64,000 nucleotides of DNA from Qipengyuania proteolytica (GCF_019711565.1 NZ_JAIGNN010000002.1:372001-436000); one strand, 5' to 3'. Shown: positions 43,945 through 53,023, counted from the first letter of the stretch. Notes: a model not told the origin generated them from the sequence alone. Translations and numbers: made by a program.

Positions 43945-44700
43945 ATGCTAGACGTTCACCAGTTCCCCTGCCTATCCGACAATTACGGATACCTGCTCCA
44001 CGATCCCGCCAGCGGCGAAACCGCGGCGATCGATACGCCCGACGGCAAGGAGTACCTGCGCCAGGCAGAGGCCAAGGGCTGGACGATCACCCAGATCTGG
44101 AACACGCACTGGCATCCCGACCATGCCGGCGGAAATGCCGATATCGTCGCAGCAACGGGTGCTACGGTGGTGGCCCCGCAGGAGGTCGAGAAGATCGCGA
44201 AGATCGACCGTGTCGTCGGCAATGGCGACAGCGTTTCACTGGGCGAATGGACCGCGCGCGTGATCGACGTCTCGGGACACACCAACGGCCACATCGCCTA
44301 TTACATCGCCGATGCGGACTTGGCCTTCGTCGGCGACAGCGTGTTCGCACTCGGCTGCGGGCGCATGTTCGAAGGCGAGCCGGAGCAGTTCTGGCACTCG
44401 CTCGAGCGGATCCGGCAGTTGCCCGACAAAACCCTGCTCTATTGCGCGCACGAATACACCGCGGCGAACGCCAAGTTCGCGCTGCACGCGGACCCGGACA
44501 ATACCGAGCTCAAGCTCTACGCGGCGCAGGTCGAGGAGAAGCGCGCCAAGGGCACGCCGACCGTCCCGACCGTCCTCTCGCGCGAGCTGCTCACCAACCC
44601 CTTCCTGCGCGCCGGCGACCGCGCGATGCGCGACCGCTGGGGCGGGAGCAGCCCGGCAGAGACATTCGCTGCGCTGCGCGCGGCGAAGGACAATTTCTGA
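43945..44700 (+). CDS. gloB: Hydroxyacylglutathione hydrolase (glyoxalase II)
   Basis: 251 residues. GloB releases D-lactate and glutathione from S-lactoylglutathione, ending methylglyoxal detoxification. The metal motif THWHPDHAGG, SGHTNGHIAYY, VGDSVFALGCGRMFEG, and CAHEYTAANAKFA are present, with the C-terminal glutathione-binding helices. The ATG at 43945 begins the family fold (MLDVHQFPCLSDNYGYLLHD). The next gene starts four bases past the stop. Confidence 0.95.
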   Translation: MLDVHQFPCLSDNYGYLLHDPASGETAAIDTPDGKEYLRQAEAKGWTITQIWNTHWHPDHAGGNADIVAATGATVVAPQEVEKIAKIDRVVGNGDSVSLGEWTARVIDVSGHTNGHIAYYIADADLAFVGDSVFALGCGRMFEGEPEQFWHSLERIRQLPDKTLLYCAHEYTAANAKFALHADPDNTELKLYAAQVEEKRAKGTPTVPTVLSRELLTNPFLRAGDRAMRDRWGGSSPAETFAALRAAKDNF

Positions 44701-44704
44701 GGCC

Positions 44705-45679
44705 GTGAAAGCGCTCCTCGTCAGCGAACTCACGCCGGACCTTTCCGGGGTCGAGCTGGTCGAACAGGAGCGTCCTGCCCCTGCCGAGGGCGAAGTGCTG
44801 GTGCGGATCCGGGCGGCCTCGCTCAACTATCCGGACCTGCTGATGACGCAGGGCAAATACCAGTTCAAACCCGACCTACCTTTCGTTTCGGGCCTGGAAA
44901 TGGCCGGAGAGGTCGTCGAGGTTGGCCCGGAAAGCGGTTTCGCCGTCGGCGACCGCGTGATGGGCGGAGCGAAGACCGGAGCCTTCGCGGAGTGCGTCGC
45001 CCTGCCTGCGCGCTCGCTGAGGCGGATTCCCGAGGGTCTCGGCTACGCGCAAGCAGCGTCGATGGGTGCGGCCTACCACACGGCCTATGTCGCGCTGGTC
45101 GAACTGGGCGGGCTCAAAGCGGGACAGAGCGTACTGGTTCACGGCGCGAGCGGGGGTGTAGGCCTCGCAGCCTGCGATCTGGCGAAAGCGCTGGGCGCGA
45201 AGGTCATCGCCGCAACACATCGCGAGGACAAGATCGAGGCGTTGGAGCGGATCGCCAGGCCCGACGCGGTCATCCTCAACACCGGCCGCTTTCGCGAACA
45301 GATTGCCGAACTGACCGACGGCCGCCTGTGCGACCTCGTCTACGACCCCATCGGCGGCGACGTGTTCGACGAAAGCACGCGCTGCGTCACCTTCGGCGGC
45401 AAGCTGCTGGTAATCGGCTTTGTCGCAGGGCGCATTCCCCAGATAGCCGTCAACATCCCGCTGATGAAAGGCTTCTCGGTCGTCGGCGCGCGGGCCGGGG
45501 AATACGCGCGCCGCTTCCCCGAGCGTGGCAAGCTCATCGCGGCCGAGGTCGACCGGCTCGCCAGCGCAGGCGCAATCACGCCGCATATCGACCGCGTGCT
45601 GCCCCTCGCCTCCTGGCGCGAGGCGTTCGAAGCCATGCAGCGCGGCGAGATCGTCGGGAAGATCGTGCTGGAGCCCTAG
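44705..45679 (+). CDS. NADPH:quinone oxidoreductase family protein (MDR)
   Basis: 324 residues. VKALLVSELTPDLSGVELVEQERPAPAEGEVLVRIRAASLNYPDLLMTQG is the GroES-like part, and QSVLVHGASGGVGLAACDLAKALGAKVIAA is the NADPH fold. Zinc residues are absent, as in quinone oxidoreductases and similar enoyl reductases. I start at GTG (44705), right after gloB, because the conserved strand begins there. Its stop shares CTAG (45676-45679) with the convergent PepSY gene. Confidence 0.85.
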   Translation: MKALLVSELTPDLSGVELVEQERPAPAEGEVLVRIRAASLNYPDLLMTQGKYQFKPDLPFVSGLEMAGEVVEVGPESGFAVGDRVMGGAKTGAFAECVALPARSLRRIPEGLGYAQAASMGAAYHTAYVALVELGGLKAGQSVLVHGASGGVGLAACDLAKALGAKVIAATHREDKIEALERIARPDAVILNTGRFREQIAELTDGRLCDLVYDPIGGDVFDESTRCVTFGGKLLVIGFVAGRIPQIAVNIPLMKGFSVVGARAGEYARRFPERGKLIAAEVDRLASAGAITPHIDRVLPLASWREAFEAMQRGEIVGKIVLEP

Positions 45680-46236
45680 CCCAGCATCACAAAGCCGACG
45701 AAAGCCAGCAGGCCGAGTACGCTCGAATTGATCGTGATGCGCCGCCAGGCTTTCACCTGCAGGCCGAGGATCACCCCGCTGAGGACGAGGAGCAACAGCA
45801 CGATGGCAAGCGCGGTCGCATAGACCTTGAAGAAAGTGCTGCCCTTGGCCTTGTGCAATTGCACCAGCCAGCGGTGCAGCGTCGCTTCCTTGACGGTCAC
45901 CTCGGCGAGACCGGGATTTCCGGTCCCCGAAATTTCGATCTCGGTGCGCGCGCCACTCCAGGAGAAACTCTCGTCCGCACCCTCGCCGCGAATCCGGCCT
46001 TCACCGCTCGGCAGCGCGGTGCCGCGTTCCGCGAGGACGGTCTCGGCCAGCGCCTTGTACGCCGCCGCGTCGCCAGCGACCAAAGGCTGCGCGAGTTCGA
46101 CCGTGACCGTCTCCTCCCGCCATTCGCCGGTATTGCCCCAGGTGTAGAGCGCGCCCGTACCGAGAAACATGAGGATGGCCGGGAACATGAAGGCTGCAGC
46201 GATGAGGTGCAGCTTGGTCAGGAGTACGCGATTCAC
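45676..46236 (-). CDS. PepSY-associated membrane protein
   Basis: 186 residues. Helix 1 (LHLIAAAFMFPAILMFLGTGALYTW), a periplasmic section of about 95 residues (with EVTVKEATLHRWLVQLHKAKGS), then two helices (VYATALAIVLLLLVLSGVILGLQV and VLGLLAFVGFVMLG). This layout fits PepSY-associated TM proteins (peptidase inhibitor-like or heme/iron-linked reductases). The function is not known. It follows the atp operon terminator on the same strand. Confidence 0.75.
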   Translation of the reverse strand: MNRVLLTKLHLIAAAFMFPAILMFLGTGALYTWGNTGEWREETVTVELAQPLVAGDAAAYKALAETVLAERGTALPSGEGRIRGEGADESFSWSGARTEIEISGTGNPGLAEVTVKEATLHRWLVQLHKAKGSTFFKVYATALAIVLLLLVLSGVILGLQVKAWRRITINSSVLGLLAFVGFVMLG

Positions 46237-46293
46237 GAAATATCCCTTCTATTTGCGAATGCCTCGCAATCGCGATGAACTGCGCGACGTAAA

Positions 46294-46327
46294 GAAAAAA
46301 GCGCGCAATGCCCTCAGCATCACGCGC
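46294..46327 (-). terminator. Terminator of the atp F0 operon
   Basis: On the minus strand GCGCGTGATGC, loop TGAGG, GCATTGCGCGC (11 pairs, two of them G-T), then TTTTTTC. It is 28 nt after the atpF stop. Confidence 0.9.
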
Positions 46328-46354
46328 TTCAATCTTTTGGACGCGAGGACCCGA

Positions 46355-46930
46355 TCAGATCCCGGCGATCACCTTGTCGGCCAAAGCCTTGTCGGCTTCC
46401 GCGTCGTGCTTTTCGGCAATGAGCTTGCGGCTAGCCTGCGTCGCGGCGGTCGCGGCGCGGTTGCGGACGTCCTCGACGGCTTCGCGCTCGGCGGCGGCGA
46501 TCTTGTCCTCGGCCATGCGCTTGCGGCGTTCGACCATCGACTTGCTGTCGGCTTCGGCCTTTTCAAGAATCGCGTCGGCCTCGTGCTGCGCATTGGCGAG
46601 CATGGCTTCAGCGTCCTTCTCGGCTCCGGCAATCTTGGCCGAATATTCGTCACGCAGGGCTTCCGCCTCCGCGCGCAACTGCTTGGCCTCGTCGAGCTGA
46701 GACTTGATCGCGGCGATCCTGTTGTCGAGCCCGCCGGCGATGGTCTTGTGAACCTTGGCGAAGACGAAAGCGATCAGCAGCAGCACCGCCATCGCAATCG
46801 ACACCCACTGGTAGGGCGCAAGACCCAGCAGCTGGGGTTCGACATGCGTCGGCGCGCCGCCGTGGCCGTCCTCGACAAGGACTTCCGCGCTATCGGTGGC
46901 GAACACTTCGGGTGCTCCGGGATTAGCCAT
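46355..46930 (-). CDS. atpF: ATP synthase F0 subunit b
   Basis: 191 residues. An N-terminal helix (PYQWVSIAMAVLLLIAFVFAKV, residues 39-60) anchors a long coiled coil rich in Ala, Glu and Lys (LDNRIAAIKSQLDEAKQLRAEAEALRDEYSAKI onwards). Subunit b is one of the two peripheral-stalk chains. The N-terminal extension before the helix (EVFATDSAEVLVEDGHGGAPTHVEP) is typical of sphingomonads. The start overlaps the b' stop by 8 nt. Confidence 0.95.
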   Translation of the reverse strand: MANPGAPEVFATDSAEVLVEDGHGGAPTHVEPQLLGLAPYQWVSIAMAVLLLIAFVFAKVHKTIAGGLDNRIAAIKSQLDEAKQLRAEAEALRDEYSAKIAGAEKDAEAMLANAQHEADAILEKAEADSKSMVERRKRMAEDKIAAAEREAVEDVRNRAATAATQASRKLIAEKHDAEADKALADKVIAGI

Positions 46931-47417
46931 GGTTCATGGCCTCCTTCACGGCCTTGGTCGCGGCAGGCTTCGTCACTTTCACGCCGGCAAGCCGCGAAAC
47001 GATGTCCTGCGCCGCTTCGACGGCGACCGATTCCACTTCGGCCAGCGCGGCAGTGCGGGCTTCGGCGATGCGGGTCTCGGCTTCGTCCAGCTTCGAGTCG
47101 ATGCGGGCCTGCGCCGCCTTGAGCTTCTTTTCGGACTTGGCCGCAGCCTCGTCCTTCGCCTTGGCAACGATCGCCTGCGCCGAAGCGCGGTTCTCGTTTT
47201 CGCGCACCCGCCAGGCGTCTTCCTGCGCATCGGCGGCATCGCGGGCGGCCTTGGCGGCGGCGAGGTCGCCGGCGATCTGGCTATCGCGATGGGCAACCGT
47301 CTCCATCACCTTGGGGACCATGCCCCGGCCGATGACGAAGAAGGTAAGGCCGAAGAAGATCAGCAACCAGAAGACTTGGCTGGACCATGTTTCGGCAAGC
47401 TGTGCTATCTGTGGCAT
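46923..47417 (-). CDS. ATP synthase F0 subunit b'
   Basis: 164 residues, the partner of atpF. QVFWLLIFFGLTFFVIGRGMVPKVMETVAHRDSQIAGDLAAAKAARDAA begins with one membrane helix and turns into a charged helix of Ala, Glu and Lys. Presence of both b and b' marks phototrophs and alphaproteobacteria. It lies between atpE and atpF, the usual alphaproteobacterial order. Confidence 0.95.
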   Translation of the reverse strand: MPQIAQLAETWSSQVFWLLIFFGLTFFVIGRGMVPKVMETVAHRDSQIAGDLAAAKAARDAADAQEDAWRVRENENRASAQAIVAKAKDEAAAKSEKKLKAAQARIDSKLDEAETRIAEARTAALAEVESVAVEAAQDIVSRLAGVKVTKPAATKAVKEAMNHG

Positions 47418-47499
47418 GTCAGCTCTCGAAAAGCGGGGGCACGGAATTCAGGCGGCCGGTCGAGGATGGCCCCGACCGACCGCATCGATCGATTTCGTC

Positions 47500-47727
47500 T
47501 TAGGCGACGAAGATCAGGATCATCGCAACGACGAACGCCAGCAGGCCGAGAAGTTCGGCAGCGGCGAAGCCGATGAAGAGGCGGCCCTGCTGGCCGTCGG
47601 CAGCGCCGGGGTTGCGCAGCGCGCTTTCGAGGAACGAACCGAAGACGTTACCCACGCCGATGGCGGCCATGCCGGCACCGATTGCAGCGAGACCGGCACC
47701 AACCAGCTTTGCAGCTTCAACTTCCAT
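47500..47727 (-). CDS. atpE: ATP synthase F0 subunit c
   Basis: 75 residues, two helices (LVGAGLAAIGAGMAAIGVGNVFGSFL and LFIGFAAAELLGLLAFVVAMILIF) joined by the conserved polar loop ALRNPGAADGQQ. The proton-carrying acid is Glu in AAAELLG. Many copies form the rotor ring. AAGGAG lies upstream of the ATG. Confidence 0.97.
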   Translation of the reverse strand: MEVEAAKLVGAGLAAIGAGMAAIGVGNVFGSFLESALRNPGAADGQQGRLFIGFAAAELLGLLAFVVAMILIFVA

Positions 47728-47766
47728 GATAAACTCCTTTGGGAAACAAGTATCTGTGAGACAAAC

Positions 47767-48561
47767 TTAGTGAAGGTTCTCGGCGTCGTTGATGTACAGC
47801 GACGTCAGGAGAGCGAAAACATAGGCCTGGATGCCGGCCACCAGCAGCTCGAGCGCGCAGATGCCGATCATCAGGATGAAGCTGGGCAGGCCGACGAGGA
47901 AGCCGAAGCCCACGCCCGCGCCCCAGCCGTCGATCACGAAGCTCGACAGCACTTCGAGCAGGACGTGGCCGGCCATCATCGCGACGAACAGTCGCAGGCC
48001 GAGGCTGAAGGGACGCACCATGAACGAGATAAACTCGATCGGCGCGATCACCGGTACCATCGGCCACGGGGTGCCGTGCGGCACGAAGAGCGAGAAGAAG
48101 TGCAGCCCGTGCTTCCAGAAACCGACCAGCAGGACGATCGAGAAGCTCATGATCGCCAGCACGCCGGTAACGGTGAAGTGGCTGGTGAAGGTGAACGGGT
48201 GAAGGCCGACCACGCCCAGCGGCATGAGGCCGAGCAGGTTGGCGAAGAGGATGAACATGAACAGGCTGAAGATATAGGGCACATACTTGCGCCCGGCCTT
48301 GCCGACGTTTGCTTCGAGCATGTCGTCGATGAAGCCGGTGAAGGTTTCCACCATCATCTGCCAGCGGCCGGGGACAAGCTCGCGCTTCATGCCGCCGAGC
48401 ACAAAGAGGAACAGCACCACGGTGGTGATGAGCATCCACAGCGCACTGTTGGTGAAGGCGATGTTGAGTCCCGTCCCGCCAAGCTCCCAGCCCTCCGAAC
48501 CGAAAAGCGGTTCGATGGTGAACTGGTGCATCGGGTCGACTTTGGCCTGTTCGGCTGACAC
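47767..48561 (-). CDS. atpB: ATP synthase F0 subunit a
   Basis: 264 residues with five to six helices. FSLGLRLFVAMMAGHVLLEV contains the essential Arg that faces the c ring; QMMVETFTGFIDDML and PYIFSLFMFILFANLLGLMP are the family motifs. Subunit a provides the proton half-channels. It follows atpI by 54 nt. Confidence 0.97.
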   Translation of the reverse strand: MSAEQAKVDPMHQFTIEPLFGSEGWELGGTGLNIAFTNSALWMLITTVVLFLFVLGGMKRELVPGRWQMMVETFTGFIDDMLEANVGKAGRKYVPYIFSLFMFILFANLLGLMPLGVVGLHPFTFTSHFTVTGVLAIMSFSIVLLVGFWKHGLHFFSLFVPHGTPWPMVPVIAPIEFISFMVRPFSLGLRLFVAMMAGHVLLEVLSSFVIDGWGAGVGFGFLVGLPSFILMIGICALELLVAGIQAYVFALLTSLYINDAENLH

Positions 48562-48615
48562 GTCCGGTAAGTCCCTAATCCATGTGAACAGCGCCCCGAA
48601 GTCCCGTGGACGGGA

Positions 48616-48936
48616 TTACTCGTCGGGGCGCCTGTTTGCCGCGCGGATGATGTTCCTGAAGGCCACCACTATTCCGAGGAACAGGCCGACCAACAGACCC
48701 CAGGGATTGGTGCCGGTAAAGTAGCCGATGGCCCAACCGATCACCGCACCGCCGAGAATCCCGCCGAGAAGATCCGCCAGTACCCGGTTGCCGCTGCGAT
48801 AATTCGCATCGGCGCCCGACATTTGCGGACGGTTGCGCTGCTCTTCACGCTGCTGCGCGGCCTTCAGCCGCTGCTCCAGCGCATCGATCCGCGCATCTTC
48901 GTCAATGGGCTCACGTGCAGGCTTGTCGTCGCTCAT
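48616..48936 (-). CDS. atpI: AtpI/AtpZ-type protein of ATP synthase operon
   Basis: 106 residues. Cytoplasmic N-terminus with charged helix (DEDARIDALEQRLKAAQQREEQRN), then two helices (LADLLGGILGGAVIGWAIGYFTG and PWGLLVGLFLGIVVAFRNII). AtpI assists c-ring assembly and may carry magnesium. It leads the operon. AAAAGGAG precedes the ATG. Distinct from the classical gammaproteobacterial form. Confidence 0.9.
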   Translation of the reverse strand: MSDDKPAREPIDEDARIDALEQRLKAAQQREEQRNRPQMSGADANYRSGNRVLADLLGGILGGAVIGWAIGYFTGTNPWGLLVGLFLGIVVAFRNIIRAANRRPDE

Positions 48937-48999
48937 GCCTTGCTCCTTTTCAGGGGGTTGCGCGGCACGGGCACGGACTTGCCCGCCGAGGGCGCCGCC

Positions 49000-49028
49000 C
49001 CCTTAGAAGGGGGGCCTTGGGGAGTCAA
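49000..49028 (-). promoter_or_regulatory. Putative atp operon promoter
   Basis: On the minus strand TTGACT (49028-49023), 17-nt spacer, TAAGGG (49005-49000), about 65 nt before the atpI ATG. The -35 matches five of six bases; the -10 is weak. An inverted repeat (CCCCCTT/AAGGGGG) overlaps the -10. Confidence 0.45.
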
Positions 49029-49060
49029 CACGCCACGCCGCGCTTATCGCGTCATATGGT

Positions 49061-49100
49061 CCAAAAGTAACGCCCCGCCGCCACTGCTGGCAACGGGGCG
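49061..49100 (-). terminator. Terminator after ydbL-like gene
   Basis: CGCCCCG (49071-49077) and CGGGGCG (49094-49100) close an inner GCC/GGC stem. On the minus strand TTACTTTT follows. It lies 26 nt after the stop. Confidence 0.75.
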
Positions 49101-49125
49101 CAAGATTACGAGCGTGTGGCTGCGG

Positions 49126-49518
49126 TCAGGGGCAGCGCGAATCCCGCAATGGCGCACCAGCGCCGCGGGTCTGCCAGCTGCCGTCGGGGGCCTGGTATTT
49201 CTCGCCGGCGGTGGTCGCGAGAATCGCCTGGCAACCGGCGGTCAGCGCATATTCCTCGAGCGTCGCGTTGGTCGCCTTGGCGCGTTCCGCGTAGACGGCG
49301 CGGCGCTTGATGTTGATGTCGTTGACGAGGCGCTGCAGGTCCGGCGTGGACGCGCCGACGATACCGAGATAGCCGTCCATCTTCTCGCCAACCTGGCCCG
49401 AGGACCGTGCCGCAGCATAGGCCGGATCGCGCTGGGCGAAGGCAGGGGTCGCGAGGCCGCCGAGGGCGGTCGCAAGGGCTGCGCCGGTCAGGACGGCCCT
49501 GAAAATTCGCTTGGTCAT
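49126..49518 (-). CDS. ydbL: YdbL family protein (DUF1318)
   Basis: 130 residues: signal peptide MTKRIFRAVLTGAALATALGGLATPAFAQ, then a small domain with LQRLVNDINIKRRAVYAERAKATNATLEEYALTAGCQAI, the DUF1318 core. In E. coli YdbL is the periplasmic partner of YdbH and YnbE in an inter-membrane lipid bridge. It is the last gene of the same three-gene order here. The ATG at 49518 begins a normal signal peptide; the ATG at 49530 (TGATG with the ynbE stop) is the alternative. Confidence 0.85.
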   Translation of the reverse strand: MTKRIFRAVLTGAALATALGGLATPAFAQRDPAYAAARSSGQVGEKMDGYLGIVGASTPDLQRLVNDINIKRRAVYAERAKATNATLEEYALTAGCQAILATTAGEKYQAPDGSWQTRGAGAPLRDSRCP

Positions 49519-49529
49519 CACATCACCCA

Positions 49530-49793
49530 TCAGAAAATATCCGCATTCTCTTCGATCGTGTTCCCCGCGTCCTGCGCGAGGCGATAGATCACTTCCTGCC
49601 GGATGTTGACGTTGAGCTCGATCACGATCGGCTCTTCGGGGGCATTCACCGTGATGCACCCGGCAAGCGCGAACGGGACGAGCATGGCCGCCATCATCCG
49701 TTTCGCACCGCGTGTCCTGCTGCTCCCCTGCATCGCAAGGCTTCTCGCAGCGCGCGCGCGGTCCGTCAATTCAGGGTGTATCATAGCGCTCAT
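49530..49793 (-). CDS. ynbE: YnbE-like lipoprotein
   Basis: 87 residues. KRMMAAMLVPFALAGCITV is a lipoprotein signal with lipobox LAGC, and the mature part VNAPEEPIVIELNVNIRQEVIYRLAQD is the YnbE core. It is an outer-membrane lipoprotein that caps YdbH in E. coli. The start is coupled to the ydbH stop (ATGA) with AGGA six bases before it; this gives an unusually long n-region of about 32 residues, and an internal ATG (49733) would shorten it. Confidence 0.85.
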   Translation of the reverse strand: MSAMIHPELTDRARAARSLAMQGSSRTRGAKRMMAAMLVPFALAGCITVNAPEEPIVIELNVNIRQEVIYRLAQDAGNTIEENADIF

Positions 49794-52700
49794 TCGCTTT
49801 CCTGCTGCTGAATGGTGGGTTCATCCGGGATAAGGTCGCCCGGATTGATTTCGGGTTCGGCTTCCTCGCCGGTGATGCTGGGCCGCAGCAGCCGCTTGCC
49901 GTCGTCGGACAGCAGGCCCAGCTCACGCGGGTCGCGCACCGCTGCGGGATCGTACATGCTCTTGAGGCTGGTCAGCAGCTGATAGAACTGCGCCCGGATG
50001 TTGATCCGGAACTGCAGCGGAAGCGCCGCGAGGCGTTTCGTGACGAAGTTCGATTTGGCTCCTTCGCCCTGGCTGACGCCGTCGAAGCGGACGCGGGTCA
50101 CGATTTCTCCGGTCAGCGGCCCTTCCATGATGACCCGCATCTGGTCGTAGTCGAGGCTCTTCAGCGCATCGAACGCAAAATTCGCGATGGGCGACAGGTC
50201 TTCGTAGGTCAGTTCGCCGACATAGGAGATATTGCCGCCCGGCGAACGGGAGATGAGGACCCCGGTGTCGATACGGCCATTCCCGTTTGCATCGAATACG
50301 ATCGGCACCGTGCCGTCGAAAACGCCGGTCGCGGAGAGGTTTTCGAGCTCCATCTGCGCGACGAATTGCGCAGCTTCGAGCCCGACGATTTCGAAGATGT
50401 AGCGCCGTTCTTCGCTCACGCCGAAATTGAAATCCACGTTGCGCAGGATCAGGCGGCCACCCATGAACGGCCAGCTACCGCCGGCGACAGCCAGCAGGGT
50501 GCCGTTGCGCAGTTCGAATTCGATTTCCCCGTCGATTACCTCGATACCCGGATTGACCGAGGCGACGCGCAGTTTCTGGTTCGGGGCGGTGGTCAGGTTC
50601 AGCAGATCGGTGAATTCGATCGTCCCGCTGGCGCCCTGGACCGGGCCGAAGGCGGCTGCGAAATCGAGCTTCTCCGTGCCGAACGTCCCGGAACTGCTCA
50701 CCGAGCCATCGGCGAACCAATCGATCCTGCCCTTCCCCGTCACCGTGCCATTCGCATTGGCAATGACGCCGAGAGCCAGCGTCGACAGCTCGTCGGGCTG
50801 CAAGGCGTCGTCGAACACCAGGCCCGGAACCGTGAGATCGGCATGCCCTGCACCCCTCGCGAGATCGTGCAGGATATCCACCTCGGTCACCAGACGGCCG
50901 CTCGCCGGGTGGCGCAATGAGGCTGCTGCGCGGATTGTATTGTCCACCAGCGTAAGGACTCCGTCGCTGGCGACCAGGGGCTCGAAACGGTCCGGCTCCT
51001 CGCGATCGAGCAGACGGAACGCGCCGTCGGCGATAGTCAGCTTGCCTTGGGTATAGTCCCACCGTCCGCCGGCATTGCGAATGTCGAGCGGAATGGAGGC
51101 GAGCGCGACCTCGGCGTCGGAAAAACTGCCCTCGATGTTCGGCCCCAATTTCGCATCGAGGTCGGTGATGCGAAAGCGGCTGGCGGTTTCGACCGGGCCC
51201 AGCGACACGTCGATGGCGCGCGCCGTCATCACGCCCGGATAGGCAAATCCGACCGGTCCTGTCGCGAGGCGGATGGGGGTCTCGCCGAGATAGCCCTGGA
51301 GGTCCAGCGCAGGCGTGCCCGCAGCCACGCGCAAGCCGCCCGGCCCCGATGACAGGATCGAACGACCCTTCGGAGGGCACAGGGTCAGATTGCGATTGTC
51401 GAAGCGCAGGCTGGCCAGTTCGAGCCGGTCGAAGCTGACGTCGGTACACCCGCCCCACACGGCCAGGGTGCCGTTGGGTCTCCAGCTCCCGTCGATGGGG
51501 ACGCGCAGGTTGGACGTCGCCCCGCCGGGCAACGGCCCACTCGCCTCGATCGCGCCGGCGAAGCGCAACGCGCCGTCAGCTGTCTGGAACACTGCCATCT
51601 TCGGAACGGACAGCGCCGCCCCGTCCGCCTCGTAACGCTCCATGGAGAGCCGGAAGGCGGACGACGAATTGCCTTCGCGCTCCATACGGCCGGTGATCCG
51701 GGGCAGGCCAGCTCCACCGGTCGCGATATTGCCCGACAGCGTCGGTGCGCCTTCGCCATCGGTTGCGTAGGCGAAGCGCGATACCGAGAGGATCCGGGCG
51801 CCGCTGCCGCCGCGCAGGTCGCCAGTCGGCACCAGCAGAGAGATGCGGTCGCTCGACCGGCGCAGGCGCAGGTCCGCCTGAAGCGCGCTGCCCCGCGTCT
51901 CCGACTGGAGCGCGAAAGCGATCTTGCGGGTGATCGGGGCGAGCAGCGTGCCTTCCCCGGTCGTGGAGAGAGAGTTGAGCGACGTCACCAGTTGCGGGCC
52001 CAGCCGCAGGCCGTTGCCTTCGATCTGGCTTTCGACGTCGATCCGGTCGAATGCCGATTGTGCCCTCGCCTGCCCTTCCAGCGTCAGCACCGCAGCGAGC
52101 GCCTGCGGGCTCGCAAATCCGCGGCCGGCGAGCGAGAAGCGCGCCGTGGCTATATCGCCGGGCATGCTCGAGCGTATCGTCCCCGTCAGGCCCGCGACCG
52201 CGTATTCGCCGTAGCTGGTCCTGCCGCCGTCGACGCGCGCCTCGATCCGCGGAGCCGATAGCTCCCGATCGAGCGATGCATCGACGGCAAGTGCGTAGTC
52301 GTTCGCCGCAAAGCCGGACGATTCGCAGCCGAGCGAAGTCAGCCGCACCGGCCCTGCAAAACGCGGCTCGCCCGCTGCCGTCGTTACCTTGCCGTAAGCG
52401 CTGGCACCCTGCGCGGCGCAATCGCCGAATGCGAGCTCGGGTGCAGTGGCGGCAACCATCCCGTCGAAGCCATCGGACAGAAGCCCTCGCCCCTCGGCCT
52501 TGATGCCGACCGGTCCCCAATCGGTTTCCAGGAGCGCGCGGCCGTCGCGCAGGTCGAGGTTCAGTTCGGGAAGCCCCGGCGGCCCATCGCTCTCGCGGAA
52601 GATTGCCCTGTCGAGCGAGCCGAAACTCAGCGTCCCGTTGCGATAAGAGCCGAAAAGACGCGGCTCAACCAGCTTCACCGACGCGATTTCGGGAAGACCG

Positions 52701-53023
52701 ATCTTGTAGCGCAGGCGGACCACGACCCGCTCTGCGGTCAGGTCCGGCGCGGCCGGATCGCCGATGACGAGATTGGTGATCACCTGCGTGCGCCCGCCGA
52801 TCCGCTCGATATCGTAGGTCCCCGGCAGGTCGTAGGCATCCAGCTGGTCCTGGATGATGTTGTCGGCAATGCTGTAGCGGGAAAACCACGCTGCGATTAG
52901 CGCGGCCAGGAGGATCGCGAGCAGCATGCTGGGGATCGCCCAGCGCTTCTTGCGCCAGCGCGAACGGGCATCGCCCGCGAATCCCTCCTGCGGATACTGG
53001 CTGTCGCTCTCGGCGCTTTCCAT
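49790..53023 (-). CDS. ydbH: YdbH-like AsmA-family inter-membrane protein
   Basis: 1077 residues. After a basic N-terminus (RSRWRKKRW), one membrane helix (AIPSMLLAILLAALIAAWF, about residues 29-47) anchors a long periplasmic domain of repeated beta-strands, as in AsmA/TamB/YdbH bridges. The C-terminal part (RVRFDGVSQGEGAKSNFVTKRLAALPLQFRINIRAQFYQLLTSLKSMYDP) matches the YdbH end domain. In E. coli YdbH, with YhdP and TamB, carries phospholipids to the outer membrane. Its stop overlaps the ynbE start, keeping the ydbH-ynbE-ydbL order. Confidence 0.85.
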   Translation of the reverse strand: MESAESDSQYPQEGFAGDARSRWRKKRWAIPSMLLAILLAALIAAWFSRYSIADNIIQDQLDAYDLPGTYDIERIGGRTQVITNLVIGDPAAPDLTAERVVVRLRYKIGLPEIASVKLVEPRLFGSYRNGTLSFGSLDRAIFRESDGPPGLPELNLDLRDGRALLETDWGPVGIKAEGRGLLSDGFDGMVAATAPELAFGDCAAQGASAYGKVTTAAGEPRFAGPVRLTSLGCESSGFAANDYALAVDASLDRELSAPRIEARVDGGRTSYGEYAVAGLTGTIRSSMPGDIATARFSLAGRGFASPQALAAVLTLEGQARAQSAFDRIDVESQIEGNGLRLGPQLVTSLNSLSTTGEGTLLAPITRKIAFALQSETRGSALQADLRLRRSSDRISLLVPTGDLRGGSGARILSVSRFAYATDGEGAPTLSGNIATGGAGLPRITGRMEREGNSSSAFRLSMERYEADGAALSVPKMAVFQTADGALRFAGAIEASGPLPGGATSNLRVPIDGSWRPNGTLAVWGGCTDVSFDRLELASLRFDNRNLTLCPPKGRSILSSGPGGLRVAAGTPALDLQGYLGETPIRLATGPVGFAYPGVMTARAIDVSLGPVETASRFRITDLDAKLGPNIEGSFSDAEVALASIPLDIRNAGGRWDYTQGKLTIADGAFRLLDREEPDRFEPLVASDGVLTLVDNTIRAAASLRHPASGRLVTEVDILHDLARGAGHADLTVPGLVFDDALQPDELSTLALGVIANANGTVTGKGRIDWFADGSVSSSGTFGTEKLDFAAAFGPVQGASGTIEFTDLLNLTTAPNQKLRVASVNPGIEVIDGEIEFELRNGTLLAVAGGSWPFMGGRLILRNVDFNFGVSEERRYIFEIVGLEAAQFVAQMELENLSATGVFDGTVPIVFDANGNGRIDTGVLISRSPGGNISYVGELTYEDLSPIANFAFDALKSLDYDQMRVIMEGPLTGEIVTRVRFDGVSQGEGAKSNFVTKRLAALPLQFRINIRAQFYQLLTSLKSMYDPAAVRDPRELGLLSDDGKRLLRPSITGEEAEPEINPGDLIPDEPTIQQQESE

